Made by a program: the position numbers and the translations under genes
Part shown: one piece after another, positions 54,100 to 62,807 of the stretch
How the letters are laid out: every line of letters starts with the position of its first letter
How positions within the stretch are numbered: the stretch's first letter is position 1
DNA from: JADLHS01 sp964594985
Lineage (GTDB): Bacteria; Verrucomicrobiota; Verrucomicrobiia; Limisphaerales; JADLHS01
Reading direction: 5' to 3'
Length of the DNA: 64,000 nt
Assembly (NCBI GenBank): GCA_964594985.1
Contig: CAZQNQ010000003.1
Location: 285,556-349,555 of the forward strand
The notes under the pieces: model-generated
Database searches by the model: none
Seen by the model: the letters and a program-made list of their open reading frames with translations, nothing else
What the model was told of the DNA's origin: nothing

Positions 54100-55284
54100 T
54101 CATTTGTCACCCTGCTTCGCTTCTTTCTTCCCGGACATTCTGGTTCTCCAGAAGGTCTTGATCTTTTGCAGCAGCCCCAATTTCCCAAGCATGGCCTTTA
54201 ATCCCGCCGTAACTTTGGCGCTGCCCCCCATCAGAAGATTGACAAACAGTGCTTTGCCACTGAAACGATAGATGCGGACGGTCGCCTCTGGAAAACTCAC
54301 ATCACCGAATCGCTCCTTATACAAGGCACTTCCCAGCCCAAAGTCAATCTCCTGAACTGAACTTCCACAATGGTCCCCGATCATTTTCATGAACAACACC
54401 GTCCCGACTTCATACTTTCGAAACTCCGGATCATAGCCCGTGTAGTTCAGGTGCAACGCCTGCCGGTAAGCGGTGGCAAACCAGTAAGCCACAGGCTTTT
54501 CTTTGACATACAGGATGTAACCCCGCAGCGAACCTTGGGCTGCCAGCAATTGACACCTTGATCGGTACTCTTCGTTGTCGGAGAAGGCGCTGCCAAGCTG
54601 GTGTTGATACGTCAGCCTGGCCACGGCGTCTGCCGCGCGACAAAATTCGCCGACCTCTTCCAACTTGGTGAAGGCTTGCAACTTGACCTGCTTGGGAAAA
54701 TCGTCCTCCAGCATCCGGGCCATCCGCTTCAGCCAGTAGCGGTGCTTTTTGCTCCGCTTCTTCATGAAGTCGTCGAACGAAGCAGGCAAGGTCATCTTCC
54801 AATGCTCCTTCGGAATCACGCCAAAATCACGGCACAGCCAACTCGCCACCTGCCGGGTGGCCAATCTGTAAAGAACGTGGTTGCAGTTGATGTTGCTCAG
54901 GGCGATGTAATCAAGCTGATGGGTTTCCAACAGACGCAACGCGCCCTGCAACAGCACTCGGCAGGAATCCTCCGAAGCGTCACCCATGATTCCGCCGGTC
55001 AGGATGTTGAGTTGCTTGACCCGCACCGTGCCGAGTTTCAGATAGCCAAATTCCACCGGAAGATTTCTTTCCTCAATGCGACCGACCCACAATCCCCTTG
55101 TCGTTCCTCCCTGTTGCAATTCCAGCACACAGGGCGATTGACTCCGCACCTTGTTGATCAAGCCGAAGAAGCCAAAATCAACATTCGGATGTTGTTGAAA
55201 CTCCTCCCAGGCCGCCTGACATGTCGCGATCTCTCCCGCAGTACAAAGGATTTTCACCTCCGAGTTCTTGGCTGTTGTCTCCAT
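54100..55284 (-). CDS. GNAT/FemAB-like acyltransferase (BioF2/Acetyltransf_6 type)
   Basis: 394 aa, cytosolic. The C-terminal half carries the Acetyltransf_6 (CelD/FemAB-like) signature: 'FDDFMKKRSKKHRYWLKRMARML', 'GSLRGYILYVKEKPVAYWFATAYRQALHLNYTGYDPEFRKYEVGTVLFMKMIGDH', 'VQEIDFGLGSALYKERFGD'. The N-terminal half is a second, degenerate GNAT-like lobe. Such proteins add acyl or aminoacyl groups to polysaccharides or peptidoglycan precursors. It sits between the two beta-helix genes in the operon. The acceptor may be a sugar of the polymer; unknown. Confidence 0.82.
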   Translation of the reverse strand: METTAKNSEVKILCTAGEIATCQAAWEEFQQHPNVDFGFFGLINKVRSQSPCVLELQQGGTTRGLWVGRIEERNLPVEFGYLKLGTVRVKQLNILTGGIMGDASEDSCRVLLQGALRLLETHQLDYIALSNINCNHVLYRLATRQVASWLCRDFGVIPKEHWKMTLPASFDDFMKKRSKKHRYWLKRMARMLEDDFPKQVKLQAFTKLEEVGEFCRAADAVARLTYQHQLGSAFSDNEEYRSRCQLLAAQGSLRGYILYVKEKPVAYWFATAYRQALHLNYTGYDPEFRKYEVGTVLFMKMIGDHCGSSVQEIDFGLGSALYKERFGDVSFPEATVRIYRFSGKALFVNLLMGGSAKVTAGLKAMLGKLGLLQKIKTFWRTRMSGKKEAKQGDK

Positions 55285-55700
55285 AAATCTAAAAATCCAA
55301 CTTGCAGTCTCTTAGGGGGATGCCCCTTTATCAGTGAGGTCACTTGGAGTATTTCGCGAGACTGCCACTTGTTACTGGCAACCTGTACAGATTCTCATCC
55401 CATCGGATGGTAGAAAGGCCCAAGTTAATTTGGCGGGGACCTCTGCCGAATGAACTACGGTTGGAAAAATCAGGCGAAGCGATTGTCCGGACGTGGCTTC
55501 ACAACACCCGTCTTGCTGCGCCCTCATCCACGGGCGTGGAAACCACGCTGCTCCGGTTCACGAACGTGATGATGCCCGCTTTGCCCCAAACCTATTCAAA
55601 GTGATGACGGAACGCCATCCTGCCATTCGGCGACCATTGGGAACCCAAGATTGAATATCCGGGAAGCAAGCACTCCCCTTCTCCGTAGCATCGCTTGGGT
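55285..55700. other. Intergenic region, no gene seen
   Basis: About 415 bp between the GNAT and long beta-helix genes. A plus-strand open frame at 55344-55604 has no family resemblance. A promoter for the GNAT gene may lie here but cannot be pinned down. Confidence 0.4.
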
Positions 55701-58070
55701 TTATTGCAGACTTGGCACAATGCGGAGATCTTGCGGGGGCATTATCACTCTCAAGATTGCAAAGCGATCCAACTCTACATTCGCCTCTCTCCCGCGGACA
55801 ATGAGTTGATGCGTCCCCAGGCCAAGATTGAAAATTTTCGGCACGAATTCATTGGCATCAGCGGTGCCGCTGCCGCGCCAGCTAACCAGCCGGTTTTCAA
55901 AACCTGTGCTGGGAGGCAGGATGTCCCAGGCCATCGCGGGGTCCTGAGGTTCAGCATCAATGTTCACGTAGAACGAATTTTGTGTCAGGCTGGGGGCATT
56001 CACGAATGCCTGAATTACATAAGTCCCGGCATTGGTCACCGTGAAAGTATAGACGGCGCGTCCGCCACCGGCTAGATCCGTGGTGATGGCCTGAGAAACC
56101 ACCCCGTTAGCAATGACAAATGGGGCGGAAAGAACACCTGACTCAGCTTCCAAGTTGAGATTCCCCCCCACCGAAGCCGGGGCTTTGACGCCTACAGTGA
56201 GTTGCGTCTCCGAAGTTAACACACCGTCTGTGACGCGGAGTTTCCAGACATACGTTCTGCCGGCCGTTCCCGATCCATAGCTAAAGCTGGCGGGGGTGAC
56301 CGTCCCGGTGCCGCTTAGGAAGACCACTTCCGCACCGCCATTTACTGTATAAATCCACTGCCAAGTTAACGGGTCTCCATTCGCATCTGAGGCCGAGCCT
56401 GAATACTGAACCACCGTGCCTTCAAAGATTTGGAAACCCGGCAAGGTTGTGTCCACATCAACCGCGTTCTGACCAATCGTTGAGACCGTCGGCGGAGAAT
56501 TAGCACTGATCGTCGCCGCCGTGCCAGTTACGGACGCGGTCATCCCATTACCGCCTGTAAAGGTGGCGGTGGCAGCGTTATTGCCTACCACAACGGGACT
56601 GTAGCGAACCGTAACCGACTGGCTTTGACTTGCTCCCAAACTGTAGTTTGCACCGGAAATGATCGCGAACGGTGCCGCCACAGTCACGGCACCCGCAAGG
56701 GTACCCGAGCCGACATTCTGCACCGTAAAACTCAGGTCGCGGCTGGTGTTGGTAACAATGGAGCCAAAACTCAGCGTGGTGGGCGAAATTGAAATGGCCG
56801 GGCTAGGGTTAACTACCCCAAACTCATAGGCCCCTCTGGTCCAGGTGCTGCGAGTTTTGCCCGTGGGATCAACATTGTATGGGCTGCCCAGATTTTCTCC
56901 CGCAGCGGTGTTTGTCTTTAACGAAAAATTCAAATTTGTAAAAGCTGTGAATGGATCCGCCGTTCCACTCGTGCCATTAGCTTCGCCCCGGGTGCCACCG
57001 GAATTGATGTAATGATTGTAATTGTGCGTCGGAAACAATGAGTAATTCATTCCCGCAGTCACGTTGTAGAACAAGTTATTCTTCACCTCATTGCCAGTCG
57101 GCAAAGCGCTGAACAGCGTGCCAAAGACTTGTCCGGAATTGATGTTGACGAATGTGTTGTTGTAAACCTTGCACCCCGTCAAGGTTGATACGGTCCAAGT
57201 GCCAATCACACCATTGCCATTTTCCCAATTGACCCCGGTAGCCCGATAAAACACGTTGCCGTAAATTAGAAATGTATTGCCTTCCAATATCAAACCGCCC
57301 GTGCCTTCGGCATAGGTGATCAGGTTGTAACGAAACGTCCAATTGTTCGCCCCACCCCATATCGACGCGGTCTCGGCGTGTTCTGCGGCAGTGCTCTCCA
57401 TCAGGCCGGTGTAACAATGTTCAATGGTCACGCCCGAAACCGATTGATTGCAGAAAAAAATGCAACGGCCAGCGTTGTAGAAATAGCAGTATTGCAACAG
57501 CGCGTTGTCGCCATTCCCGCTCGACCGCCATGACACAGAATCGTTGTTAGGATAACCACCATCGCCATCGCCCCCATTGCCTTGCGTTTCGACATAACGA
57601 ATGGTGACATTCGGGGCTTCAATATTAAGACCTTCGCCGCTCAAGTGGCTGATCTTGAATCCGTGGCCGCTCGTCCAAGAAGTGCGCCCGGCGCCGTCGA
57701 AGATGCAGTAGCCCGCACTGAATGAAACAGTGCCACCAAAAAGCGCCACCCCGTCGCCGTAAACGCTTTGCCAGCCGGTTTCTGTTCCATGTTCCGCAAT
57801 GGTCGCTTTTTTGATGGTGATCAGCGTTGTTCCACTCGCGGCTGTGTTGAAGTTGTATCCGTTGTAATTGCCATCGGCCACGTAATAGGTGGCACCACGT
57901 AGAAGCGTGGACGGCAACGAGGAGTAGGCGTTGGCCCAGTCCAGACCATTATTCGAGCCTGCTGCTCCCGCCCGGACATAACGGATAGTTTGGGCGGTAG
58001 CACTTGAGAGCAGGCCACTGGAAAGCGCCAAAAAGATTACGGCCAAGCGAATTGGATGATACAACCTCAT
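55701..58070 (-). CDS. Exported right-handed parallel beta-helix protein with C-terminal Ig-like and CBM-like modules
   Basis: 789 aa from ATG 58070 (signal peptide MRLYHPIRLAVIFLALSSGLLSSATA). Residues ~25-420 are a parallel beta-helix, nearly identical in places to 52734-53981 (same 'CYTGLMESTA', 'EHAETAS', 'WGGANNWTFRYNLITYAEG' and 'NVDPTGKTRSTWTRGAYEF'). Then follow a choice-of-anchor D/HYDIN-like domain (~430-530: 'LSFGSIVTNTSRDLSFTVQNVG'), an Ig/PKD-like domain (~545-640) and a CBM/malectin-like C-terminal domain (~650-785: 'LNLEAESGVLSAPFVIANG ... AVYTFTVTNAGTYVIQAF'). The architecture suggests a secreted polysaccharide-processing enzyme with carbohydrate-binding tail. No established catalytic motif is visible. 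Confidence 0.85.
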   Translation of the reverse strand: MRLYHPIRLAVIFLALSSGLLSSATAQTIRYVRAGAAGSNNGLDWANAYSSLPSTLLRGATYYVADGNYNGYNFNTAASGTTLITIKKATIAEHGTETGWQSVYGDGVALFGGTVSFSAGYCIFDGAGRTSWTSGHGFKISHLSGEGLNIEAPNVTIRYVETQGNGGDGDGGYPNNDSVSWRSSGNGDNALLQYCYFYNAGRCIFFCNQSVSGVTIEHCYTGLMESTAAEHAETASIWGGANNWTFRYNLITYAEGTGGLILEGNTFLIYGNVFYRATGVNWENGNGVIGTWTVSTLTGCKVYNNTFVNINSGQVFGTLFSALPTGNEVKNNLFYNVTAGMNYSLFPTHNYNHYINSGGTRGEANGTSGTADPFTAFTNLNFSLKTNTAAGENLGSPYNVDPTGKTRSTWTRGAYEFGVVNPSPAISISPTTLSFGSIVTNTSRDLSFTVQNVGSGTLAGAVTVAAPFAIISGANYSLGASQSQSVTVRYSPVVVGNNAATATFTGGNGMTASVTGTAATISANSPPTVSTIGQNAVDVDTTLPGFQIFEGTVVQYSGSASDANGDPLTWQWIYTVNGGAEVVFLSGTGTVTPASFSYGSGTAGRTYVWKLRVTDGVLTSETQLTVGVKAPASVGGNLNLEAESGVLSAPFVIANGVVSQAITTDLAGGGRAVYTFTVTNAGTYVIQAFVNAPSLTQNSFYVNIDAEPQDPAMAWDILPPSTGFENRLVSWRGSGTADANEFVPKIFNLGLGTHQLIVRGREANVELDRFAILRVIMPPQDLRIVPSLQ

Positions 58071-58260
58071 AAAACATTTATGGAGTGCAGATATTGTACC
58101 ATTGCTTGTTTGAGACAACAGGATCTTCAATTAACGAAAAATACTGGCTTTTTGTTCCAATCGCTTTCAAACAGGGCTGCTCCGGCCATATAATTTACCC
58201 AAAGAACGTGCAGATTCTGTACGCGAACTTCCAAAATTCGATGCCCCTTCGATCATCGGT

Positions 58261-59208
58261 TTAATCTCTTTGAGTGGCCTTGCCGGTCAATAACCACTGG
58301 AGACAAACGTAGCTTCGTTGAAGCTTGTAATCTCCGTCCCCTTCACGATTAGCTTTTAAAAGCCGGCTGACTCCACGCAGTAGGAACCGCAGCGCGTGAT
58401 GCGCCACGGTCAGCAAGTAAAAAACCACCTGGCCGGGCAAACCGTAATGCTTCCTCCAATAAATCAGGTTTGCACGCAACATCTCGATACTGAATCGTAA
58501 CGGGGCATTGCTCGAACTTGCTCCGCCAAAATGGGTGGCGCCAGCACTCGGAACAAAAACGACTTTCCATCCTGCCGCGCGAAACCGTTTGCACCAATCC
58601 ACATCCTCGGCATAAAAGAAGAACCTTTCGTCCAACCCACCCACCTGATCCACCGCCGCTTTGCGAGCCAGCCAAAAACACCCGCTCAACACCTCCACCT
58701 CCAGCAGAGTCAGGTGATCCCAATAACGCATTGCCCGGCCTGAAAAAACCGGCCACCGCCATAAGACGCTATCCAAGGCGAGCGCCTGACAAAACGTATT
58801 CCAGACCGTCGGCAAACGACGGCACGTTCGTTGCAGCAGACCGTCGCTTCCGAGAACCTTCGGGCCGATTAGTCCAGCCTTTGGATTAGCCTCAAAGTAA
58901 GCGATCAACTGTTGGAAGCAGTCGGGATGCAGTTCCACATCGGAATTTACGAGCGCCAGATATTCTCCAGTCGCTCGCTGGATTCCAATGTTGTTGGCTC
59001 GCGCAAACCCAAGATTCTGCCCGGTCTGCACGAGACTGACCGTTGCAAACTCCGTCGTCACCATCTCCGGCGAACCATCCGTAGAGCCATTGTCCACAAC
59101 GATGACCTCCTTCACACACGAGCCGCCAGTCGCAGCAATGGTCGCCAGGCACTTTCGGAGATAACCGCACGCATTCCAACTAACAATAATGACCGATATG
59201 TTTCGCAT
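58261..59208 (-). CDS. GT2 family glycosyltransferase (rhamnosyltransferase-like)
   Basis: 315 aa. Typical GT-A start 'ISVIIVSWNACGYLRKCLATI', 'VVDNGSTDGSPEMV', 'NLGFARANNIGIQRATGEYLALVNSDVELHPDCF' (the NSD acts as the DxD motif) and 'GCFWLARKAAVDQVGGLDERFFFYAEDVDWCKRFRAAGWKVVFVPSAGATHFGG', the acceptor-side signature of WcaE/RfbF-like transferases. The C-terminal ~90 residues include a hydrophobic helix (QVVFYLLTVAHHALRFLLRG), often seen in this subgroup. It lies between asnB copy 2 and the long beta-helix gene. Confidence 0.9.
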   Translation of the reverse strand: MRNISVIIVSWNACGYLRKCLATIAATGGSCVKEVIVVDNGSTDGSPEMVTTEFATVSLVQTGQNLGFARANNIGIQRATGEYLALVNSDVELHPDCFQQLIAYFEANPKAGLIGPKVLGSDGLLQRTCRRLPTVWNTFCQALALDSVLWRWPVFSGRAMRYWDHLTLLEVEVLSGCFWLARKAAVDQVGGLDERFFFYAEDVDWCKRFRAAGWKVVFVPSAGATHFGGASSSNAPLRFSIEMLRANLIYWRKHYGLPGQVVFYLLTVAHHALRFLLRGVSRLLKANREGDGDYKLQRSYVCLQWLLTGKATQRD

Positions 59209-59277
59209 CCCTCTACAGAAACAGATTCAAACCAAAAAGATTTGCAGGCTTTAAGAAACGATTCCACCCGCCGCAAG

Positions 59278-61155
59278 CTAGCTGATCCGGAAGGTGCGAT
59301 GCCACAGTTCCAACGACATCAGCAGATAAATATGCCGCATGTAATTCTCTTTGCCGGCCCGATCATCCGCCAACATGGTCTGCATATAGCGCTGGTCGAA
59401 ATAACGACCGATCGCGCTGCCGCTGCTTAACAGACAATCCTCGACCAGCGGCCGCATGTCCTTGCGCAGCCACTCCGCGATGGGATGCGCAAAACCTTTC
59501 TTCGGTCGGTAGGCAATCTCCTTGGGCAACCACTTCATCATCGCCTTCTTGTGAAGATACTTGCCCGTAAATCCTTTGAGCTTCAAAGAGGGAGGCAAAC
59601 TCTCGATGAACTCAATCAACCGATAATCCAGAAATGGCACCCGGACCTCCAATGAGTTTGCCATGGAGGTTTTGTCCGCGACCATGAGCAGGTCATCCGG
59701 CAGATTCGCCCGCGTATCAATGTACAGCATTTGCGTCAGCGGATCCAAATGCTTCACATCCGATTGCAAATGCCCCAACGCCTTCCGCGTTCCAAAATTG
59801 TCCGCCTCGAACCCTTGCTTCAACGCGCCCTGGTAAAGCTGCGACTTCATGTCTGCGCTGAAGAACGAATACACCTTGGCGAATCGCGTCAGCATGTCTG
59901 GTTCGCTCAGTGATGCCACGCCGCGCTTGAAGCGTTCCGTTCGCCCCGTCAACTTGGCCACAAACGGCAACAGTCCGTCCGTGACTGCGCCCGGCATCCG
60001 GCTGTAGAGCGTGGAAAGTTTGATTCCCTTGTAGCGGTCGTAACCGGCCCAAGGTTCATCTGCGCCCTGCCCCGTCAAGGCCACTTTCACCCGCTCACTC
60101 GTAATCTTGGCGACAAAATAGAAGGCCGCCGCCGGCTCATGACCGACGGGCTCCTCGATATCGCTCATATACCGTTCGTAGTACTTCTCGTAATCGCCGG
60201 CCCCCACCGTCAGTGAGTAATGATCACCACCGAACAGCCGGGCGCTTTCCCGCGCATCCGCGACTTCGTTCGTCTTTTCTCCGCCATCGAACCCAATGGT
60301 GAAGCATTGAACCGGTCCCGAAGCGTATTTGCTCATGACGGCCAGCAACACACTGGAATCAATCCCGGAACTCAGGAATAGTCCGAGCGGCACATCACTC
60401 CGGAGTTGAATCCGCACCGCATCCTCGAACAGTTTCTGATACTCCTCGATCAACTCTCCCTCGTTTACCCTTTGCCGAATCTTTGGAGTCCAATCCCAGA
60501 ACCGCTTGATCTTCACACCGCCTTGCGAACAGAGCATCGAATGACCCGGTGGTAATTTCGCGATGCCCTTGAACAGCGTCTTGGGGGATGGTACGTAGCG
60601 GAAGGTGAACAGTTCCGCCAACGACTCGGTGTCCAATTCGCGCGGACAACCCGGATGCAACAACAGGCATTTGATTTCCGAGGCGAACACCAGTTTGCTG
60701 CCGATGGTCACATGATAGAGCGGCTTGATTCCGAGGTGATCGCGCGCCAGAAACAGCTCCCGCTTGCCTCCATCCCACAGCGCAAAGGCGAACATGCCGT
60801 TGAACCGTTTGACGCAATCCGCACCCCACTGCTCGTACGCGTGAACAATCACTTCCGTATCGGATCGCGTCTTGAACCGGTGCCCCGCCGCTTCCAATTC
60901 CGCGCGTAACTCGACAAAGTTGTAAATCTCGCCGTTGAAGATGACCTGCAACTTGCCATCTTCGTTGCCGATGGGCTGCGCCCCGCCGCCGAGGTCAATG
61001 ATGCTCAACCGGCGATGTCCCAAACCGACCTCGCAATCCACGAATTGCCCCTCGCCATCCGGTCCGCGATGATGAATCACTCCGGTCATTTCGGCCAACA
61101 CCGCCGGATTGACCGGCAGACCCTTCAGATCAAAAATTCCGCAAATCCCGCACAT
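59278..61155 (-). CDS. asnB: Asparagine synthase (glutamine-hydrolysing) family amidotransferase, copy 2
   Basis: 625 aa. Glutaminase domain with Cys2 (MCGICGIF), 'HHRGPDGEGQF', 'GLGHRRLSIIDLGGGAQPI' and 'VIFNGEIYNF'. The synthetase domain has 'FLSSGIDSSVLLAVM' as PP-loop, where the first Gly of the usual SGGxDSS is Ser, then 'TGQGADEPWAGYD'. This matches the TIGR-type 'asparagine synthase, polysaccharide/PEP-CTERM linked' subgroup, thought to amidate sugar acids. It is only distantly similar to copy 1, so it is a second enzyme rather than a recent duplicate. Neighbours are two GT2 genes, one 10 bp upstream. Confidence 0.9.
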   Translation of the reverse strand: MCGICGIFDLKGLPVNPAVLAEMTGVIHHRGPDGEGQFVDCEVGLGHRRLSIIDLGGGAQPIGNEDGKLQVIFNGEIYNFVELRAELEAAGHRFKTRSDTEVIVHAYEQWGADCVKRFNGMFAFALWDGGKRELFLARDHLGIKPLYHVTIGSKLVFASEIKCLLLHPGCPRELDTESLAELFTFRYVPSPKTLFKGIAKLPPGHSMLCSQGGVKIKRFWDWTPKIRQRVNEGELIEEYQKLFEDAVRIQLRSDVPLGLFLSSGIDSSVLLAVMSKYASGPVQCFTIGFDGGEKTNEVADARESARLFGGDHYSLTVGAGDYEKYYERYMSDIEEPVGHEPAAAFYFVAKITSERVKVALTGQGADEPWAGYDRYKGIKLSTLYSRMPGAVTDGLLPFVAKLTGRTERFKRGVASLSEPDMLTRFAKVYSFFSADMKSQLYQGALKQGFEADNFGTRKALGHLQSDVKHLDPLTQMLYIDTRANLPDDLLMVADKTSMANSLEVRVPFLDYRLIEFIESLPPSLKLKGFTGKYLHKKAMMKWLPKEIAYRPKKGFAHPIAEWLRKDMRPLVEDCLLSSGSAIGRYFDQRYMQTMLADDRAGKENYMRHIYLLMSLELWHRTFRIS

Positions 61156-61165
61156 ACTTTATTTC

Positions 61166-62038
61166 TTAGTCAGCCTTCAAACCAAAAGCGCGTTTCAACT
61201 TGCCGTGTTGTTCCTGTCTCAAAAAACGCACGACCTCGGGCGGCAAGACTACCGGATTCCGCGCCACCGCGCTCGCCAGATACCCATACAACCCCGCGCA
61301 ACTGCCCAATACGACCGGTTTTTTCAGGCTGCGATACAGGCAGCGGAACAGAAAGAACAGCCAGCTGTATCCCAATGAATACATCCGCCTTCCTTCCTTG
61401 ACGCAGGCCGTCAACGGTCGCGCTGTGGCCGACCCCGTCCTCCGATGCTCCAGGACCTGAATCTCTGCGAATGTTTGGGTCATCCAACCGTGCATTCGCG
61501 CGGTAACTTCCGCCGCGGCGTCAATCCCCCCGTTGGGCAGCGGGCGATAGCCGCCCACCTGTTCAAAACATTTTCGTCGGAACAACTGCACGGCTCCCGC
61601 CACGCTGTCGAGCGCCACATTCTGGCTCTCAAATTCTCCATCCACGCAACTGTGAACCATTCCTCCGGCCAGCCCCAGTTTCGGGTTTCCCTCAAACTGC
61701 CGCAGAATATTTGCGAAATAGTCCGGCCCAAATGAAAGATCGGCATCAATGTTACCGATGAAATCGAAACCGAGATGAGTCACCCGCTCCAGGCCCGCGT
61801 TGAAGGCCCGCACTTTATTGCCGAAATGCCGGCCCGCCGCCCGGTCGAGATTCACCAACTCGATAAATGCGTGCTCGCGTGCAAATTTCTCGATGATCTC
61901 CCGCGTCTGATCCCCGGATGCATCATTCACCACCACCCACTTTAATGGCCGGACTGTCTGGGCCACCACCGATTCCGCCGTCTTGGCGATGAAGGCCTCC
62001 TCGTTGTGGGCGGGTGTGATGATGACGTACGACGACAT
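61166..62038 (-). CDS. GT2 family glycosyltransferase
   Basis: 290 aa. 'YVIITPAHNEEAFIAKTAESVVAQTVRPLKWVVVNDASGDQT' and 'DFIGNIDADLSFGPDYF' (DAD motif) are the GT-A hallmarks. 'LFRRKCFEQVGGYRPLPNGGIDAAAEVTARMHGW' is the acceptor-binding part (ED replaced by AAAE). A hydrophobic segment near 215-235 (SLGYSWLFFLFRCLYRSL) may tether it to the membrane. It is transcribed just before asnB copy 2 (10 bp gap). Donor sugar unknown. Confidence 0.9.
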   Translation of the reverse strand: MSSYVIITPAHNEEAFIAKTAESVVAQTVRPLKWVVVNDASGDQTREIIEKFAREHAFIELVNLDRAAGRHFGNKVRAFNAGLERVTHLGFDFIGNIDADLSFGPDYFANILRQFEGNPKLGLAGGMVHSCVDGEFESQNVALDSVAGAVQLFRRKCFEQVGGYRPLPNGGIDAAAEVTARMHGWMTQTFAEIQVLEHRRTGSATARPLTACVKEGRRMYSLGYSWLFFLFRCLYRSLKKPVVLGSCAGLYGYLASAVARNPVVLPPEVVRFLRQEQHGKLKRAFGLKAD

Positions 62039-62083
62039 GTATCTCTTAAATCCATCCAGTCGGATGATTGCTTGATTTGCCGA

Positions 62084-62803
62084 TCAAGACGCCAGGCTCT
62101 CGTAAATGGTATATCGCTCGGTCGTCTTTAGCAGGCGGAAGGCCTTGGACTGATCCCACAAAAACCGATGCAACGGCCGCTGATACACCACGAACACTTT
62201 TCTCGGGGAAGCTTGGAGGGACTTCTCCACATTCAATACGAACGGCCGCATCACCTGGTCATCGAACGGGTTGTTCAAATACAGAATCGTCTTTTCCGCA
62301 GGCATCTCGTATCCACCCCCGTCTATGCACTCCGCACGGATATCCCGGCACTTCTGCCCCCCGTCCTGAAAGATGCGAATGTTGTTCAAAGCGATCTCGG
62401 TGAGCGCGGCGGATATTTCAACCCCAATAATCGTTTTGAAAGGAAACCGCGAAGCGAGCAACAAGGCGCGGCCCTTGCCGGAACCCACGTCAATAAATAT
62501 GTATTCTCCATGCGCGACCGGCACATCGCGCATGATCCCCTCAAACGCCTCGGGCACGACGGCTTCATAGCGATTCGAGTGTTCGAGTTTCTCATTCGGA
62601 ATATCCAATGCGCCCACGCTCACGATGCGGGCCGTATCGGTTCCGTATTTTGAGTCGAAGGGATCCGCGGCAGAGGTTTTCCCGCGGATCAATTTTCGCA
62701 CCCCGTGCTTGAACGTCTCCAGCACTCCGACCTGGCGCACTTTTCTGACAATGTCCCGCCGCACGGTGCTGAACCAATTTATTTTTTGTGATTCCGTCTT
62801 CAT
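62084..62803 (-). CDS. Class I SAM-dependent methyltransferase-like protein
   Basis: About 239 aa from ATG 62803, the first start after the upstream gene's stop (62808). A longer version starting at 62896 would overlap that gene by 89 bp. Glycine-rich SAM loop 'FIDVGSGKGRALLLASRF' at ~107-125, then 'IIGVEISAALTEIALNNI' (acidic ribose-binding Glu) and 'TILYLNNPFDDQVMRPFVLN'. The N-terminal part (TVRRDIVRKVRQVGVLETFKHGVRKLIRG) is basic and helical. It probably methylates a sugar or lipid intermediate of the locus, but the acceptor cannot be told. It is close to, but not clearly one of, the FkbM-type enzymes. Confidence 0.8.
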   Translation of the reverse strand: MKTESQKINWFSTVRRDIVRKVRQVGVLETFKHGVRKLIRGKTSAADPFDSKYGTDTARIVSVGALDIPNEKLEHSNRYEAVVPEAFEGIMRDVPVAHGEYIFIDVGSGKGRALLLASRFPFKTIIGVEISAALTEIALNNIRIFQDGGQKCRDIRAECIDGGGYEMPAEKTILYLNNPFDDQVMRPFVLNVEKSLQASPRKVFVVYQRPLHRFLWDQSKAFRLLKTTERYTIYESLAS

Positions 62804-62807
62804 TTGG

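Noticed and set aside
55344..55604. 86-codon plus-strand open frame between the GNAT and beta-helix genes
   Set aside because: No recognisable motif and no start signal.
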